Shown here in pieces: positions 15,883 through 24,292 of a DNA stretch of 30,628 nt (positions are counted from its first letter, which is position 1; the number at the start of each line of letters is the position of its first letter). Where the stretch lies: positions 1 to 30,628 of the forward strand of contig CAYFRD010000022.1 in NCBI GenBank assembly GCA_964345555.1, given 5' to 3'. The notes under the pieces are model-generated. The model saw only the letters and a program-made list of their open reading frames with translations. It had not been told where the DNA came from and did no database searches. A program made the position numbers and the translations under genes. This DNA comes from Peptoniphilus_E sp964345555 (GTDB taxonomy: Bacteria > Bacillota > Clostridia > Tissierellales > Peptoniphilaceae).

Positions 15883-16206
15883 ATGAAAGTTATATTCCAT
15901 ATTGTAGAAGTAAACAAATGGGATGACACAATGTCCAATATCAGAGACCTGGTATCGAGAGTCCCCGAAGCAAAAATAGAAATAGTAGTTATGAGTAAGG
16001 CAGCGTCACTTTTTGGCAGATATGTAGGTATGGACTTCGAAGGAGTTCTTGGAAATCCCAATGTCAAATGGGTCATTGGCAAAAAGGGCATGAAAGATAA
16101 CAACATCACAAAAGAAATGCTCCCCAATTATGTTAGGATAGAACCCTCGGTAATTTTACACATAGTTGAACTTCAAAACAACGGTTACGCTTACATCAGA
16201 TTATAA
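15883..16206 (+). CDS. DsrE-like family protein without cysteines
   Basis: This 107-residue protein fits the DsrE/DsrF-like fold by its Rossmann-like alternation (MKVIFHIVEV, AKIEIVVMSKAA, NVKWVIG) and the C-terminal ILHIVELQNNGYAYIRL, close to the family ending in which a helix leads to GWAYI. True DsrE and TusD proteins relay sulfur on a cysteine, but this protein has no cysteine at all, so it cannot be a persulfide carrier. The ATG at 15883 is preferred over TTG 15865 because AAAGGAGAG precedes it. It lies 64 bases after etfA on the same strand and may belong to that transcript. Its job is unknown; a role tied to the ETF is only suggested by position. Confidence 0.72.
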   Translation: MKVIFHIVEVNKWDDTMSNIRDLVSRVPEAKIEIVVMSKAASLFGRYVGMDFEGVLGNPNVKWVIGKKGMKDNNITKEMLPNYVRIEPSVILHIVELQNNGYAYIRL

Positions 16207-16229
16207 TTTTATAATAAGTCCAAATCATA

Positions 16230-16250
16230 ACCACCAGCTAAGCTGGTGGT
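16230..16250. repeat. IS end hairpin (transposase 3' side)
   Basis: Nine-base arms ACCACCAGC and GCTGGTGGT with loop TAA. The same arms recur at 16916-16936. It forms the right end of the element with respect to the transposase. Confidence 0.85.
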
Positions 16251-16257
16251 TTGTTCT

Positions 16258-16272
16258 GCCCCTATAAGGGGC
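16258..16272. repeat. Secondary hairpin after the transposase stop
   Basis: GCCCCT and AGGGGC pair around ATA, two bases beyond the transposase stop codon. It may act as a transcription stop or as a second structural element of the IS end. There is no counterpart of this hairpin at the other end. Confidence 0.6.
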
Positions 16273-16274
16273 TG

Positions 16275-16820
16275 TTACCGGCAGCACTTATCGTGCTTTG
16301 AATATTCTTTCTCTTGCACCTTTTTTACAGTTGGTGCTAAAGCACCTTTCTTATTACTTTTGTTTACCGGCTGACCCGTAAACGGATCTATAAATTCTTT
16401 TATGCTTATTTGATCTGCTATATAATCTTCTTTCAATTGGTTTTTTATATATTCTTCTATTTTCTTTGCATTTTTTCCTGCTGTATCTACATAATATCCT
16501 CTACACCAAAAATGTCTATTCCCATATTTGTATTTTAGGTTTGCATGTCTATCAAATATTATTAAACTGCTTTTGCCTTTCAAGTATCCCATTATTTGAG
16601 AAATGCTGTACTTTGATGGTATTTCCAACAACATATGGATATGATCTGGACAACATTCTGCTTCTATTATTTTTATTTCTTTTCTTTCACATAATTCTCG
16701 CAATATTTTTCCTATGTCTTGTTTTATTTTTCCGTATATTATTTGCCTTCTATATTTTGGTGCAAATACTATGTGATACTTACAATTCCACTTTGTGTGT
16801 GATAAACTATTATTATCCAT
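16275..16820 (-). CDS. tnpA: IS200/IS605 family transposase (Y1 HUH)
   Basis: The 181-residue protein is a Y1 HUH transposase that cuts and joins single-stranded DNA. CKYHIVFAPKYRR opens the domain, the HUH pair is H60 and H62 in CPDHIHMLLEIP, FWCRGYYVDTAG follows, and the nucleophile is Tyr124 in KKIEEYIKNQ, at the expected distance from the HUH pair. The Y1 domain ends near residue 145. The remaining 36 residues (FIDPFTGQP followed by a Lys-rich tail ending KHDKCCR) make it longer than the roughly 150 residues typical of IS200 TnpA. The ATG follows AAGGAGG. No frameshift or stop is present. Confidence 0.92.
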   Translation of the reverse strand: MDNNSLSHTKWNCKYHIVFAPKYRRQIIYGKIKQDIGKILRELCERKEIKIIEAECCPDHIHMLLEIPSKYSISQIMGYLKGKSSLIIFDRHANLKYKYGNRHFWCRGYYVDTAGKNAKKIEEYIKNQLKEDYIADQISIKEFIDPFTGQPVNKSNKKGALAPTVKKVQEKEYSKHDKCCR

Positions 16821-16915
16821 TTTGGATACCTCCTTGATATTTTGTGTTGCCGATAACTCAACTATTGTATCATAGGGGGTTCTTTTATTGCTTGAAGCTA
16901 AAGCTTTTTATTCCT

Positions 16916-16936
16916 ACCACCAGCATAGCTGGTGGT
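16916..16936. repeat. IS end hairpin (transposase 5' side)
   Basis: Same nine-base arms as the hairpin at 16230-16250, with loop ATA in place of TAA. It forms the left end of the element with respect to the transposase. Confidence 0.85.
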
Positions 16937-16962
16937 TTTGTCATGATAAATCGAACAAATAT

Positions 16963-16993
16963 AACCCCTGAGCCGAATTCGGTATCAGGGGTT
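16963..16993. terminator. Terminator of the ABC transporter operon
   Basis: AACCCCTGA (16963-16971) pairs with TCAGGGGTT (16985-16993), and an inner CCGAATTCGG palindrome extends the hairpin. It lies 28 bases past the permease stop codon on the minus strand. The T tract is short in both directions. Confidence 0.7.
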
Positions 16994-17020
16994 TTAATGT
17001 TTTCTATAAATTTTAAATTC

Positions 17021-18343
17021 TTATTCATTTCTTATGGCATCAAGGGCAGATAATTTCATCGCTCTACGTGCCGGGAAATATCCTGCCAAAAGACCTACCG
17101 CCGTTGAGAAAAACAACGCTATAAATATCAACCAGAGAGGTATATAAGATATTTTAGGATCTGCCAATGCTTCCATTCCCATTCTGGATGCAATAAATCC
17201 CTTGGCTAAAAAGTTAAAAAGTGTAGATAGAATCAATGACAAGAGTACTCCCACTATTCCTCCGAAGAGTCCTATGAATGCCGCCTCAGTCAAAAACAAT
17301 TTTCTTATATCCCTTATGGATGCTCCTATTACCTTCATGACCCCTATTTCCTTGGTGCGTTCATAAATTGCCATTATCATGGTATTGGTAATACCTATGG
17401 CGGCTACTAAAAAGGATACTGCCGATATGGCTCCGAATACTGCCTGTATTACCAGTATGGTTTTATTTTCACTTTCCAGAATTTCCGCATACATATTCGA
17501 TGCGTTGTAGCCCATGTCCTTCAAAGTCTGTTGAACTTCCTTTACATTCTGTATGTCGTCAACCTTTACTTTTATCAGATTGTATTCCTTAGGTTCCTTG
17601 AAGTTTTTTTGAGATTTTTTCATAAGTTCGAGAAAATACTTTTCAGGAATGTAAATGGTATTATAACTCATCCAGTCATTGGGATTTTCGACCAAAGCAC
17701 CCTTTACCTTTATTCTCTCGCTGAAATTAACCGGTTCTTCAATTGAACGTCCGTAACTCATTTCGGAACCATGATATTGAATACTCACCAAATCTATTTT
17801 GCTCTTCATGGCATCTACTTTATTGGACGTGTCGACAGCGTATCTTTTTTCATCCCTAAAGTTCTTTGCAACTCCGCCGCCAAAGACTATTACGTTATCA
17901 TCGGAGCCGCTGAGCAACGAACCTTTTTCAATTTTAAAATCAAAGCTCTCCATTGTTTTGGGCGGTATGGCGATGATGCTGACACCGTTGGTGAGCCTTC
18001 CGCTTTTAAGATTTGCATACCCTTCATATATAGGCATTACATCTTCAACATGTGCAACCTTCAATGCTTCTGCCACCGCCAATTTATTCAGCGTTTTCTC
18101 CTTAGTAGGCTTACTCGTTTCGGGACTCATTCCATAACCGTATCCCTTTCTCAGATCAAGCACTGTCAAATCCCCCATGGAAGAGTACATCTGCGTGTTT
18201 ATTCTCTGGAATCCGAAACCTATGGAGAGCATAACTATTATGGATGTGGTGCCTATTATAACTCCTAACACTGTCAAAAATGTCCTCAGTTTTCTCGCCT
18301 TTAAGTTTCTGATCGCCATATCTATTAAATCTGAAAATTTCAT
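17021..18343 (-). CDS. ABC transporter permease, MacB/FtsX type
   Basis: The 440-residue membrane protein has the MacB layout: a helix at about residues 18-42 preceded by NLKARKLRTFLTVLGVIIG, a large extracellular domain (about 45-290), and three C-terminal helices beginning near residue 310, with ATGITNTMIMAIYERTKEIGVMK-like family text (here in the AIYERTKEIG segment) as the coupling region to the ATPase. Such proteins work by mechanotransmission and export or sense envelope substrates rather than carry solutes across. The ATG overlaps the upstream stop as TAATG, so it is coupled to the surface protein gene. The ATPase is two genes upstream. The substrate is unknown. Confidence 0.9.
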   Translation of the reverse strand: MKFSDLIDMAIRNLKARKLRTFLTVLGVIIGTTSIIVMLSIGFGFQRINTQMYSSMGDLTVLDLRKGYGYGMSPETSKPTKEKTLNKLAVAEALKVAHVEDVMPIYEGYANLKSGRLTNGVSIIAIPPKTMESFDFKIEKGSLLSGSDDNVIVFGGGVAKNFRDEKRYAVDTSNKVDAMKSKIDLVSIQYHGSEMSYGRSIEEPVNFSERIKVKGALVENPNDWMSYNTIYIPEKYFLELMKKSQKNFKEPKEYNLIKVKVDDIQNVKEVQQTLKDMGYNASNMYAEILESENKTILVIQAVFGAISAVSFLVAAIGITNTMIMAIYERTKEIGVMKVIGASIRDIRKLFLTEAAFIGLFGGIVGVLLSLILSTLFNFLAKGFIASRMGMEALADPKISYIPLWLIFIALFFSTAVGLLAGYFPARRAMKLSALDAIRNE

Positions 18344-20460
18344 TATAAATTCAAATCCTCTTCATCAGATTTCTTTTTTCTTTTTCTGTAGATTATCACC
18401 GTTGCCGCTATGAGCACTCCAAGTGCCGGCACTATTAAAAGCAATGGATTGAATCCGGATTTTTCAGGAGGCATTTCTTCCATGGGCATATCCATCATTA
18501 TTTCAGTTGTTTCAAATTCGTATTCTCTCACTTCCGATGCCTTTTGTCCAGTGGAATCCTCGTAACTGAAAGTTATGCTGAATTTATTCTTTCCTTCCTT
18601 TTCAGGTGTCACCGAAACGGAAAATTGTTCGGAGCTTCCCGGAGAAAAATTGCCCTTGTACATTGTGGGCGTGTCGAATTTCATCCCATCTCCGCTTATC
18701 TTCACCATTACATTGTAAAGCACCGCCTTTCCCGTGTTGAAATAATCCACGGTCACAGGGTTTTCCTGTCCCACAAAGAATTCACCTTGAGGAATTATAT
18801 CGCCCACTTCCAGTTTCGCCTTTTGAATTATGGGCACACCTATTTGTTCAGTAGCTTCATATTTGTTTGCCTTTGCATCTTCGTATTCAAAATTCGCCAC
18901 AACTGTATAGGTCTTAGCTGCCGTATCGGGTACCGTGGTTAAGGTTATTTCCTTCTCCACTCTTTGTCCCGGTTTTATTTCATTTACATAAAAAGTATTG
19001 GAACTTCCCACCGGTGTAAATACCGAAGCTGTAGAACCTCCCCCGGAACTTTGCGTCGAAGATGAGGAGTTGTCCCCCGAATTTGATACAGATTCCTTTA
19101 TGTCCGATGTTAAAAATATCTTTATATTTCTAACCGATTTCGTAGCATTGGTATTATACAGTGTCAAATGCATATTAAAGGGTTCTCCCGCTTCAATTAT
19201 CTCGGGAGCAAAGGAGTATTCCTCTATTATAAGTTTAGGTATTGGTGATTGATCTTTTGCATTGGGATCTGCAGGCTTGGGCGCCTTTACAAACACTCCC
19301 ACTATCTGCGTTATTTCCACAGGTGTTTCACCGTTTTCGTCAATGTAGGAAACTTTCAAATCCACGGGATAATTGCCTGTTTCAGCTGCTACACTGGCAA
19401 TGAAATCAAATTTGTAGTGGTATGATTTTCCGGCTTCCATTAAGTCCGTCTTAACTGTGGATACGGATTTTGATGCAAGATTAGCAGCATTTTGCGACAT
19501 TGCCGTGACAGTTACATTCTTGATATTTTTTTTAGACTTGTTCACTACGTCAAAGGATATGCTTGCACTTTGATTTCTGCTTATGGTTCCTGTGGGGAAG
19601 CTTATGTTTGCAAATTCCAACAAAGCTTTTTCTGTGGCAGTCTTCTTTATATCTATAGAGAATCCATAAGAACCTTCCTTTGGTGCTTTAGTTTCCTCTC
19701 CTTCTCCCACAAAACTATACTTCAGCGTCAGCATATAGCTTCCCGCAGGTGTAGTAGGAAAAGTCTTAAGATCAAAGAATACAGGTTTATCTTCTCCAGG
19801 TGCAAGACTTGTTATATCCGCAGTGGAAAGTCCCTTTGCAACTGTCACCTTTCCGTTTTCCAATCCTTCTACAGATAATTTTATATTTTTAGCTACAGCA
19901 TCTCCTGTATTTTTTACATTAAATGCTGCAGTAAAGGCTTTCCCCGCCTCTACTTCTCCCTGCCACATTCTTGCTTCCTGTGTTATTTCCAAGGCGGGAT
20001 TGACAGGCTTTGCCGGTTTTTCCGGAGCTTCTACTCTCACATATATGGTTTCTGTCTGTTCATGAAGTCCATTTGCTTCATCATAATACCTTAATTTTAT
20101 TTGTATTGGCACTGTCTTTGTGGTGAAGTCCGCATCGGTTCTTATATAAAAACTTCCATATCCCGATTTTTCACTGTTTAATTCTGTATTTTGAAATATA
20201 TATCCGTTATCCTGTATGTATGCTTTATCGGGATTGTCTATGTATGCCTGTGCTGATACCTTTGATACGTATTCCGGCGAAAAATTCTTCACTTCCACAG
20301 GTATTTGTGTCGAATATCCTTCACCTATAGTGACGGTTTGCGGTGCTACTACATCCAATTTTATTGGTGAAGTTACACCTGGATTTCCTTCTGCACAAAC
20401 TGTACTTAAACTGTTAAATGACAATAATATTGCTAATAATATACTTAAAACTTTCTTCAT
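18343..20460 (-). CDS. Membrane-anchored multi-domain surface protein (CARDB/NEW3-like)
   Basis: At 705 residues this is the largest protein of the ABC cluster. A signal peptide (residues 1-23, cut after VCA) is followed by about five beta-rich modules of similar design at roughly 32-145, 155-270, 278-392, 408-545 and 547-650. Each has a strand pair, an N-x-G/N-K-S 'VKNTG' type turn (VKNTGDAV, VVNKSKKN, LYNTNATK, YFNTGKAV), and a final K-x-S/Y-x-Y/F-x-D/E strand. This resembles CARDB and NEW3 adhesion-like domains (COG1361). A Ser/Gly linker at 458-480 interrupts module four. A single helix at 672-690 and a basic tail RKRKKK anchor it, so the modules are outside. Placed between an ABC ATPase and its permease, it may serve as an adaptor. 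Confidence 0.82.
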   Translation of the reverse strand: MKKVLSILLAILLSFNSLSTVCAEGNPGVTSPIKLDVVAPQTVTIGEGYSTQIPVEVKNFSPEYVSKVSAQAYIDNPDKAYIQDNGYIFQNTELNSEKSGYGSFYIRTDADFTTKTVPIQIKLRYYDEANGLHEQTETIYVRVEAPEKPAKPVNPALEITQEARMWQGEVEAGKAFTAAFNVKNTGDAVAKNIKLSVEGLENGKVTVAKGLSTADITSLAPGEDKPVFFDLKTFPTTPAGSYMLTLKYSFVGEGEETKAPKEGSYGFSIDIKKTATEKALLEFANISFPTGTISRNQSASISFDVVNKSKKNIKNVTVTAMSQNAANLASKSVSTVKTDLMEAGKSYHYKFDFIASVAAETGNYPVDLKVSYIDENGETPVEITQIVGVFVKAPKPADPNAKDQSPIPKLIIEEYSFAPEIIEAGEPFNMHLTLYNTNATKSVRNIKIFLTSDIKESVSNSGDNSSSSTQSSGGGSTASVFTPVGSSNTFYVNEIKPGQRVEKEITLTTVPDTAAKTYTVVANFEYEDAKANKYEATEQIGVPIIQKAKLEVGDIIPQGEFFVGQENPVTVDYFNTGKAVLYNVMVKISGDGMKFDTPTMYKGNFSPGSSEQFSVSVTPEKEGKNKFSITFSYEDSTGQKASEVREYEFETTEIMMDMPMEEMPPEKSGFNPLLLIVPALGVLIAATVIIYRKRKKKSDEEDLNL

Positions 20461-20469
20461 TTCTTTCTC

Positions 20470-21168
20470 CTATTTGATTATGGACTCTCTGTCTTCCATC
20501 CCTATTATCTGTCCGTCTTTCATATTTATAATCACATCAGCATAGACAGATGTTTCAACGTCGTGAGTCACTATGATTAGAGTCTGATTGTGCGTTCTGG
20601 CCATGGAGCAAATCAATCTCATTACCTCGTCGGAGGTTCTGCTGTCCAGGTTGCCTGTGGGTTCATCGGCAAATACTATGGGTGGATTGCTGACAAAGGC
20701 TCTGGCTATTGACACTCTCTGTTGCTGACCGCCGCTCATCTCGTTGGGCTTGTGATGAAGTCTGTCGCCCAGACCCACCTTTTCTAAAATAATCTTCGCC
20801 ATTTCACTTCTTTCTTTCCTCGACATTCCTCTAAACGCCAAACTCAAACTTACATTTTCCAAAGCGTTTAAAGTCTGTATCAAGTTGTAAGATTGAAAGA
20901 CAAAGCCGACGTTGAGCTGCCTGAATTTCGTAATGCGTTCTTCATCAAGCTTTACTATATTTATTCCGCCTATTATTATCTCACCGCCGTTGGGTTTTTC
21001 AAGACCTGCCAGGGCATTTAACAACGTGGATTTTCCTGACCCCGATGTACCCAACACGCAAACTATCTGTCCCTTTTCTATATTCAGCGACACGTCGTTG
21101 AGTGCATAAACCTTTTCTTTGCCCATTTTATATATTTTGCTCAAATGCTTAACTTCAATAAATGACAT
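20470..21168 (-). CDS. ABC transporter ATP-binding protein, MacB/LolD type
   Basis: The 232-residue ATPase has all the motifs in order: Walker A GTSGSGKST at 40-48, Q-loop VGFVFQSYNLIQTL at 87-100, signature MSGGQQQR near 144-151, Walker B IVFADEPTGNLD, and the switch histidine in IIVTHD. The length and the FQSYNLI segment match the LolD/MacB group. The ATG at 21168 is chosen since GGAGGTAG precedes it; an in-frame ATG at 21180 contains this binding site. It leads the operon: the surface protein follows after 9 bases and the permease after that. It should energise the permease from the cytoplasm. Confidence 0.93.
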   Translation of the reverse strand: MSFIEVKHLSKIYKMGKEKVYALNDVSLNIEKGQIVCVLGTSGSGKSTLLNALAGLEKPNGGEIIIGGINIVKLDEERITKFRQLNVGFVFQSYNLIQTLNALENVSLSLAFRGMSRKERSEMAKIILEKVGLGDRLHHKPNEMSGGQQQRVSIARAFVSNPPIVFADEPTGNLDSRTSDEVMRLICSMARTHNQTLIIVTHDVETSVYADVIINMKDGQIIGMEDRESIIK

Positions 21169-21184
21169 ATCTACCTCCATTTTT

Positions 21185-21190
21185 AGTATA
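21185..21190 (-). promoter_or_regulatory. Candidate -10 box for the ABC operon
   Basis: TATACT on the minus strand lies 17 bases before the ATPase start, which would leave a very short leader that still holds the ribosome binding site. No good -35 is seen. Confidence 0.35.
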
Positions 21191-21279
21191 ACAAATTTAT
21201 AATACTTTTAGAGCGTTATCACTTTGTTTTTATTAAACTTAATATTTGTCATTTTTTATTAATATTTTCCTTTATATAT

Positions 21280-21317
21280 AAAAAAGCCATCTGAGTTTAA
21301 ACTCAAATGACTTTTTT
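21280..21317 (-). terminator. Terminator after engB
   Basis: Nineteen-base arms (21280-21298 and 21299-21317) centred on TTTAAA end in A6/T6 runs. On the minus strand the only departures from perfect pairing are two G-U pairs, whereas on the plus strand they are C-A mismatches, so it is built for the minus-strand operon ending with engB. Confidence 0.85.
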
Positions 21318-21322
21318 ATTTG

Positions 21323-21928
21323 TCAATCAATATTTTCTTCATGAAATGCAAGCATATCTTCAAATATCTCCCACATTTCATCAACAGTTTTTCTGTCGAG
21401 AGATGAAAAGGGTATGATGTTGGATCTGTTTTCCATCTTCAATGACTTTGCAATTTTAGACAGATTTTGCTGATACTTTCCTCTTGAAATTTTGTCGGAC
21501 TTAGTTGCTATGACTATGCCCGAGAATCCCGCCTCTCTTATAAATTCATACATTTGCACATCCTGTTCTGTGGGTTCGTGTCTTATGTCTACGAGGAGTA
21601 TTACTTCAACAAGATTTTGCCTTACATGAAGATATTCGTTTATGGATGTGGCCCAGGAATTTTTTTCTTTTTTGGATACTTTTGCATAACCGTATCCCGG
21701 CAAATCCACCAACCTTAAATCATCATTTACTCTGTAAAAGTTCACCGTCCTTGTCTTGCCGGGAGTGGAAGATGTCCTTGCGATGTTTTTTCTGTTTAAC
21801 ATGGCATTTATGAAGGAAGATTTGCCGACATTTGATCGCCCTGCAAAGGCAAGTTCTTTTAAATTTTCCTCGGGATATTGTTTTTCGCTTACTGCCACTT
21901 TTTCAAGTTCAACTTTTTTTATCTTCAT
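21323..21928 (-). CDS. engB: Ribosome biogenesis GTPase EngB (YsxC/YihA)
   Basis: The 201-residue GTPase acts late in assembly of the large ribosomal subunit. The G motifs are G1 GRSNVGKSS, G2 RTSSTPGKTRTVNFY, G3 DLPGYGYAKVS and G4 TKSDK; the G2/G3 arrangement is specific to EngB among TRAFAC GTPases. Its ATG overlaps the lon stop by four bases and an AAGGAGT binding site lies in the lon end. In many Firmicutes engB follows lon in this same way. It is the last gene of the tig operon and is followed by a strong terminator. Confidence 0.95.
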   Translation of the reverse strand: MKIKKVELEKVAVSEKQYPEENLKELAFAGRSNVGKSSFINAMLNRKNIARTSSTPGKTRTVNFYRVNDDLRLVDLPGYGYAKVSKKEKNSWATSINEYLHVRQNLVEVILLVDIRHEPTEQDVQMYEFIREAGFSGIVIATKSDKISRGKYQQNLSKIAKSLKMENRSNIIPFSSLDRKTVDEMWEIFEDMLAFHEENID

Positions 21929-24243
21929 AGTAACTCCTTGAGGGCGAGTTTTGCCACTTCTTTTACGTCTTTTACATAGTGGATTTCCAAGTTTTCAATT
22001 ACATTTTCTTCTATTTCTTTGATGTCTTTTTTATTTTCATAGGGAACTATCACTCTTTTTATTCCCATTCTTCCTGCTGCGAGAAGTTTTTCCTTGAGTC
22101 CGCCTATTGCCATGACTCTACCACGCAGAGTTATCTCTCCTGTCATTGCTACATCGTGGTAAACTTTTCTTTTGGTCAATGCAGACAGCACACTGGTTAT
22201 CATGGTTACTCCTGCAGAAGGACCGTCCTTGGGCACCGCTCCCTCGGGAACATGTATGTGAATATCGTACTTGCTTCTGAATTCAGGATCGACTTTGTAA
22301 TATTCGGCATTGCCGGCTATATAGGAAATTGCAGCCATGGCGGATTCTTTCATTACATCGCCCAGTTGTCCTGTCAATTGGATTTTGCCCGAACCTTGCA
22401 TGATGGTAGTTTCCACTTCAAGAGTAACTCCTCCTACCTGCGTCCATGCCAGCCCAGTAACTGAACCGATTTTATCGGCGGTATCCAGTGTATCAAAGGT
22501 GTACTTCCTTTCTCCAAGGTATTCATTTAAATTCCTCACAGTCACTGATACGGTATCTTTTTTATTTTCTACTATTTCTATGGCAGCTTTTCTTGCAACT
22601 TTTGAAATTTGCTTCTCAAGCCCTCGCACGCCCGCCTCTCTGGTGTAGTGATCTATTATATCCTTGATTGCGGTGTCTGTTATCTTGAAAGTGGAAGCTG
22701 TCAATCCGTTTTCCTTTCTCTGTTTAGGTAGAAGATGTTTCTTTGCTATGTTGTATTTTTCCTCAGGTGTGTACCCGCTTAAACTTATGACTTCCATTCT
22801 GTCAAGCAACGGCTGCGGTATAGTGGCCGTGGTGTTGGCAGTTGCTATAAAAAACACCTTGGACAGATCGAAATTCAGTTCGAGATAGTGATCGGAGAAA
22901 GTCTTGTTTTGTTCCGGATCTAAAACTTCAAGAAGTCCACTTGCCGGATCTCCTCTATAATTGTTTCCCACCTTATCTATTTCATCGAAGAGAAATACAG
23001 GATTATTCTTACCGGCTTTTTTCATCAGAGTTATAACTCTACCAGGAAGTGCTCCTACATAGGTTCTTCTGTGACCTCTTATCTCAGCCTCATCTGTCAC
23101 ACCTCCCAAGCTCATTCTGACAAATTCCCTTTGAAGTGCCGATGCAATGGAGCTTGCAATGGAAGTCTTTCCTACTCCCGGAGGACCTACAAGGCAAAGT
23201 ATGGGTCCTTTGGTGTCGGAAGAGAGTTTTCTCACAGCTATAAATTCAAGAATTCTCTCCTTCACTTCCTTCAATCCGTAGTGCTCTTCATTTAATATTT
23301 TTCTGGCATTATCGAAATTTATTTCCTCATTGGAACTTTCAAGCCAGGGCAATCCCAGTGTCCAGTCAAGGTAATTGAGTACAACTGTGTATTCAGGAGA
23401 TGCGGAGTTTACCTTTTGAAGTTTGTTCACTTCTTTTTCCGCCTTTTCTCTGACATAATCTGGCAGCTGTTTTTTCTTTATCTTTTCTTTATATGATGAG
23501 ATTAAATCCTCTTCTGAATCATCTCCAAGTTCTTCATGTATTACCTTCAATTGTTCTTTGAGATAATATTCTCTTTGAACTTTATTCATATTGGATTTGA
23601 CCTTTGTATCTATATTTTTTTCAATAGATAGCAGCTCTATTTCTCTCTGCATTATTCCGTGAAACACCAACATCCTGTCATAGGGATCCAGAGTTTCAAG
23701 AATTTTTTGAGCTTCTTCCAATTCTAAGTTTATATATGCTGCTGTCGTATCTACCAGTGATGAAGGTGTCGATTGGTCGATGACCGATTGAAGCATACCA
23801 GGCATGAGTCTTGAATCAAGTTCTCCGTAATTTTCTATGTCTTCAAGCACCAATCTTTTAGCAGCTGTAATCTCATATGTTTCTTCTGCATCTTCTGACT
23901 CTTCATAGTTTGTGATCTGTGCTTCTATATAATCTCCGTCGGTATTTATTTCTTCTATTTTAGCACGATTTATTCCTTCCACGAGCACTCTTACGATTCC
24001 TCCGGGAATTTTCAGTATTTGCTTTATTGAGGACATTGTTCCGTATTTAAACAGGTCTTCTTCCTTGGGATCTTGAACATTTGCATCCTTTTGAGCCACC
24101 AAAAGTACAAGGGAATTTTGCATTTCAGCAGCTTCTATTGCTGCTATGCTCTTTGCTCTGGCACAGTCAAAATGACTTACCATTCCGGGAAAAATTATCA
24201 GATCTCTAAGAGCAATCACCGGCACTTTATTTTTATTATCCAT
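21925..24243 (-). CDS. lon: ATP-dependent protease Lon
   Basis: The 772-residue protein has the LonA order: N-terminal substrate domain (about 1-205), a long coiled helix, AAA+ module with Walker A GPPGVGKTS and Walker B FLFDEIDKV, and a C-terminal serine protease domain with catalytic Ser in PKDGPSAGVTM and Lys in GGLKEKLLAAGRMG. It degrades damaged and regulatory proteins in the cytoplasm. The ATG at 24243 follows GCAGGTGA. It lies after clpX with a hairpin in the 54-base gap, and overlaps engB. No CIRCE or clear CtsR-type tandem heptamer was seen near it. Confidence 0.96.
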   Translation of the reverse strand: MDNKNKVPVIALRDLIIFPGMVSHFDCARAKSIAAIEAAEMQNSLVLLVAQKDANVQDPKEEDLFKYGTMSSIKQILKIPGGIVRVLVEGINRAKIEEINTDGDYIEAQITNYEESEDAEETYEITAAKRLVLEDIENYGELDSRLMPGMLQSVIDQSTPSSLVDTTAAYINLELEEAQKILETLDPYDRMLVFHGIMQREIELLSIEKNIDTKVKSNMNKVQREYYLKEQLKVIHEELGDDSEEDLISSYKEKIKKKQLPDYVREKAEKEVNKLQKVNSASPEYTVVLNYLDWTLGLPWLESSNEEINFDNARKILNEEHYGLKEVKERILEFIAVRKLSSDTKGPILCLVGPPGVGKTSIASSIASALQREFVRMSLGGVTDEAEIRGHRRTYVGALPGRVITLMKKAGKNNPVFLFDEIDKVGNNYRGDPASGLLEVLDPEQNKTFSDHYLELNFDLSKVFFIATANTTATIPQPLLDRMEVISLSGYTPEEKYNIAKKHLLPKQRKENGLTASTFKITDTAIKDIIDHYTREAGVRGLEKQISKVARKAAIEIVENKKDTVSVTVRNLNEYLGERKYTFDTLDTADKIGSVTGLAWTQVGGVTLEVETTIMQGSGKIQLTGQLGDVMKESAMAAISYIAGNAEYYKVDPEFRSKYDIHIHVPEGAVPKDGPSAGVTMITSVLSALTKRKVYHDVAMTGEITLRGRVMAIGGLKEKLLAAGRMGIKRVIVPYENKKDIKEIEENVIENLEIHYVKDVKEVAKLALKELL

Positions 24244-24261
24244 TTTTCACCTGCTATCTGT

Positions 24262-24292
24262 AAAAATTAAGGCTCATCCCTGTGAATGAGCC
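24262..24292 (-). terminator. Hairpin between clpX and lon
   Basis: GGCTCAT (24271-24277) and ATGAGCC (24286-24292) pair around an eight-base loop. On the minus strand the stem is followed, after a TTAA gap, by five T. It may be a partial terminator that lowers read-through from clpX into lon. Confidence 0.6.

Larger units (their letters stand above)
16225..16945 (-). mobile_element. IS200/IS605-type insertion sequence (single tnpA)
   Basis: The element has one Y1 transposase and no tnpB, with near-identical hairpins at both ends. Elements of this family move as single strands, recognise subterminal hairpins, and leave no target duplication, so the exact ends cannot be fixed by eye; the limits given are approximate (a few bases outside the hairpins). 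It sits just after the DsrE-like gene and before the terminator of the ABC operon, breaking no gene. Reading is intact, so it may be active. Confidence 0.82.

Noticed and set aside
16466..16837. A 123-codon open frame opposite the transposase
   Set aside because: Hydrophobic text arises from the A-rich antisense of the transposase; no binding site. IS200 elements can make an antisense RNA, but nothing here shows a promoter for one.
16225..16945. Reading the transposase as a RAYT with REP palindromes
   Set aside because: The palindromes are placed as IS ends, one on each side of the gene, and no further copies lie in the window. The HUH and Tyr pattern fits plain IS200 TnpA.
17771..18268. A 165-codon open frame on the plus strand inside the ABC permease gene
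   Set aside because: Antisense shadow of the permease; composition and sequence match no family, and no start signal is present.
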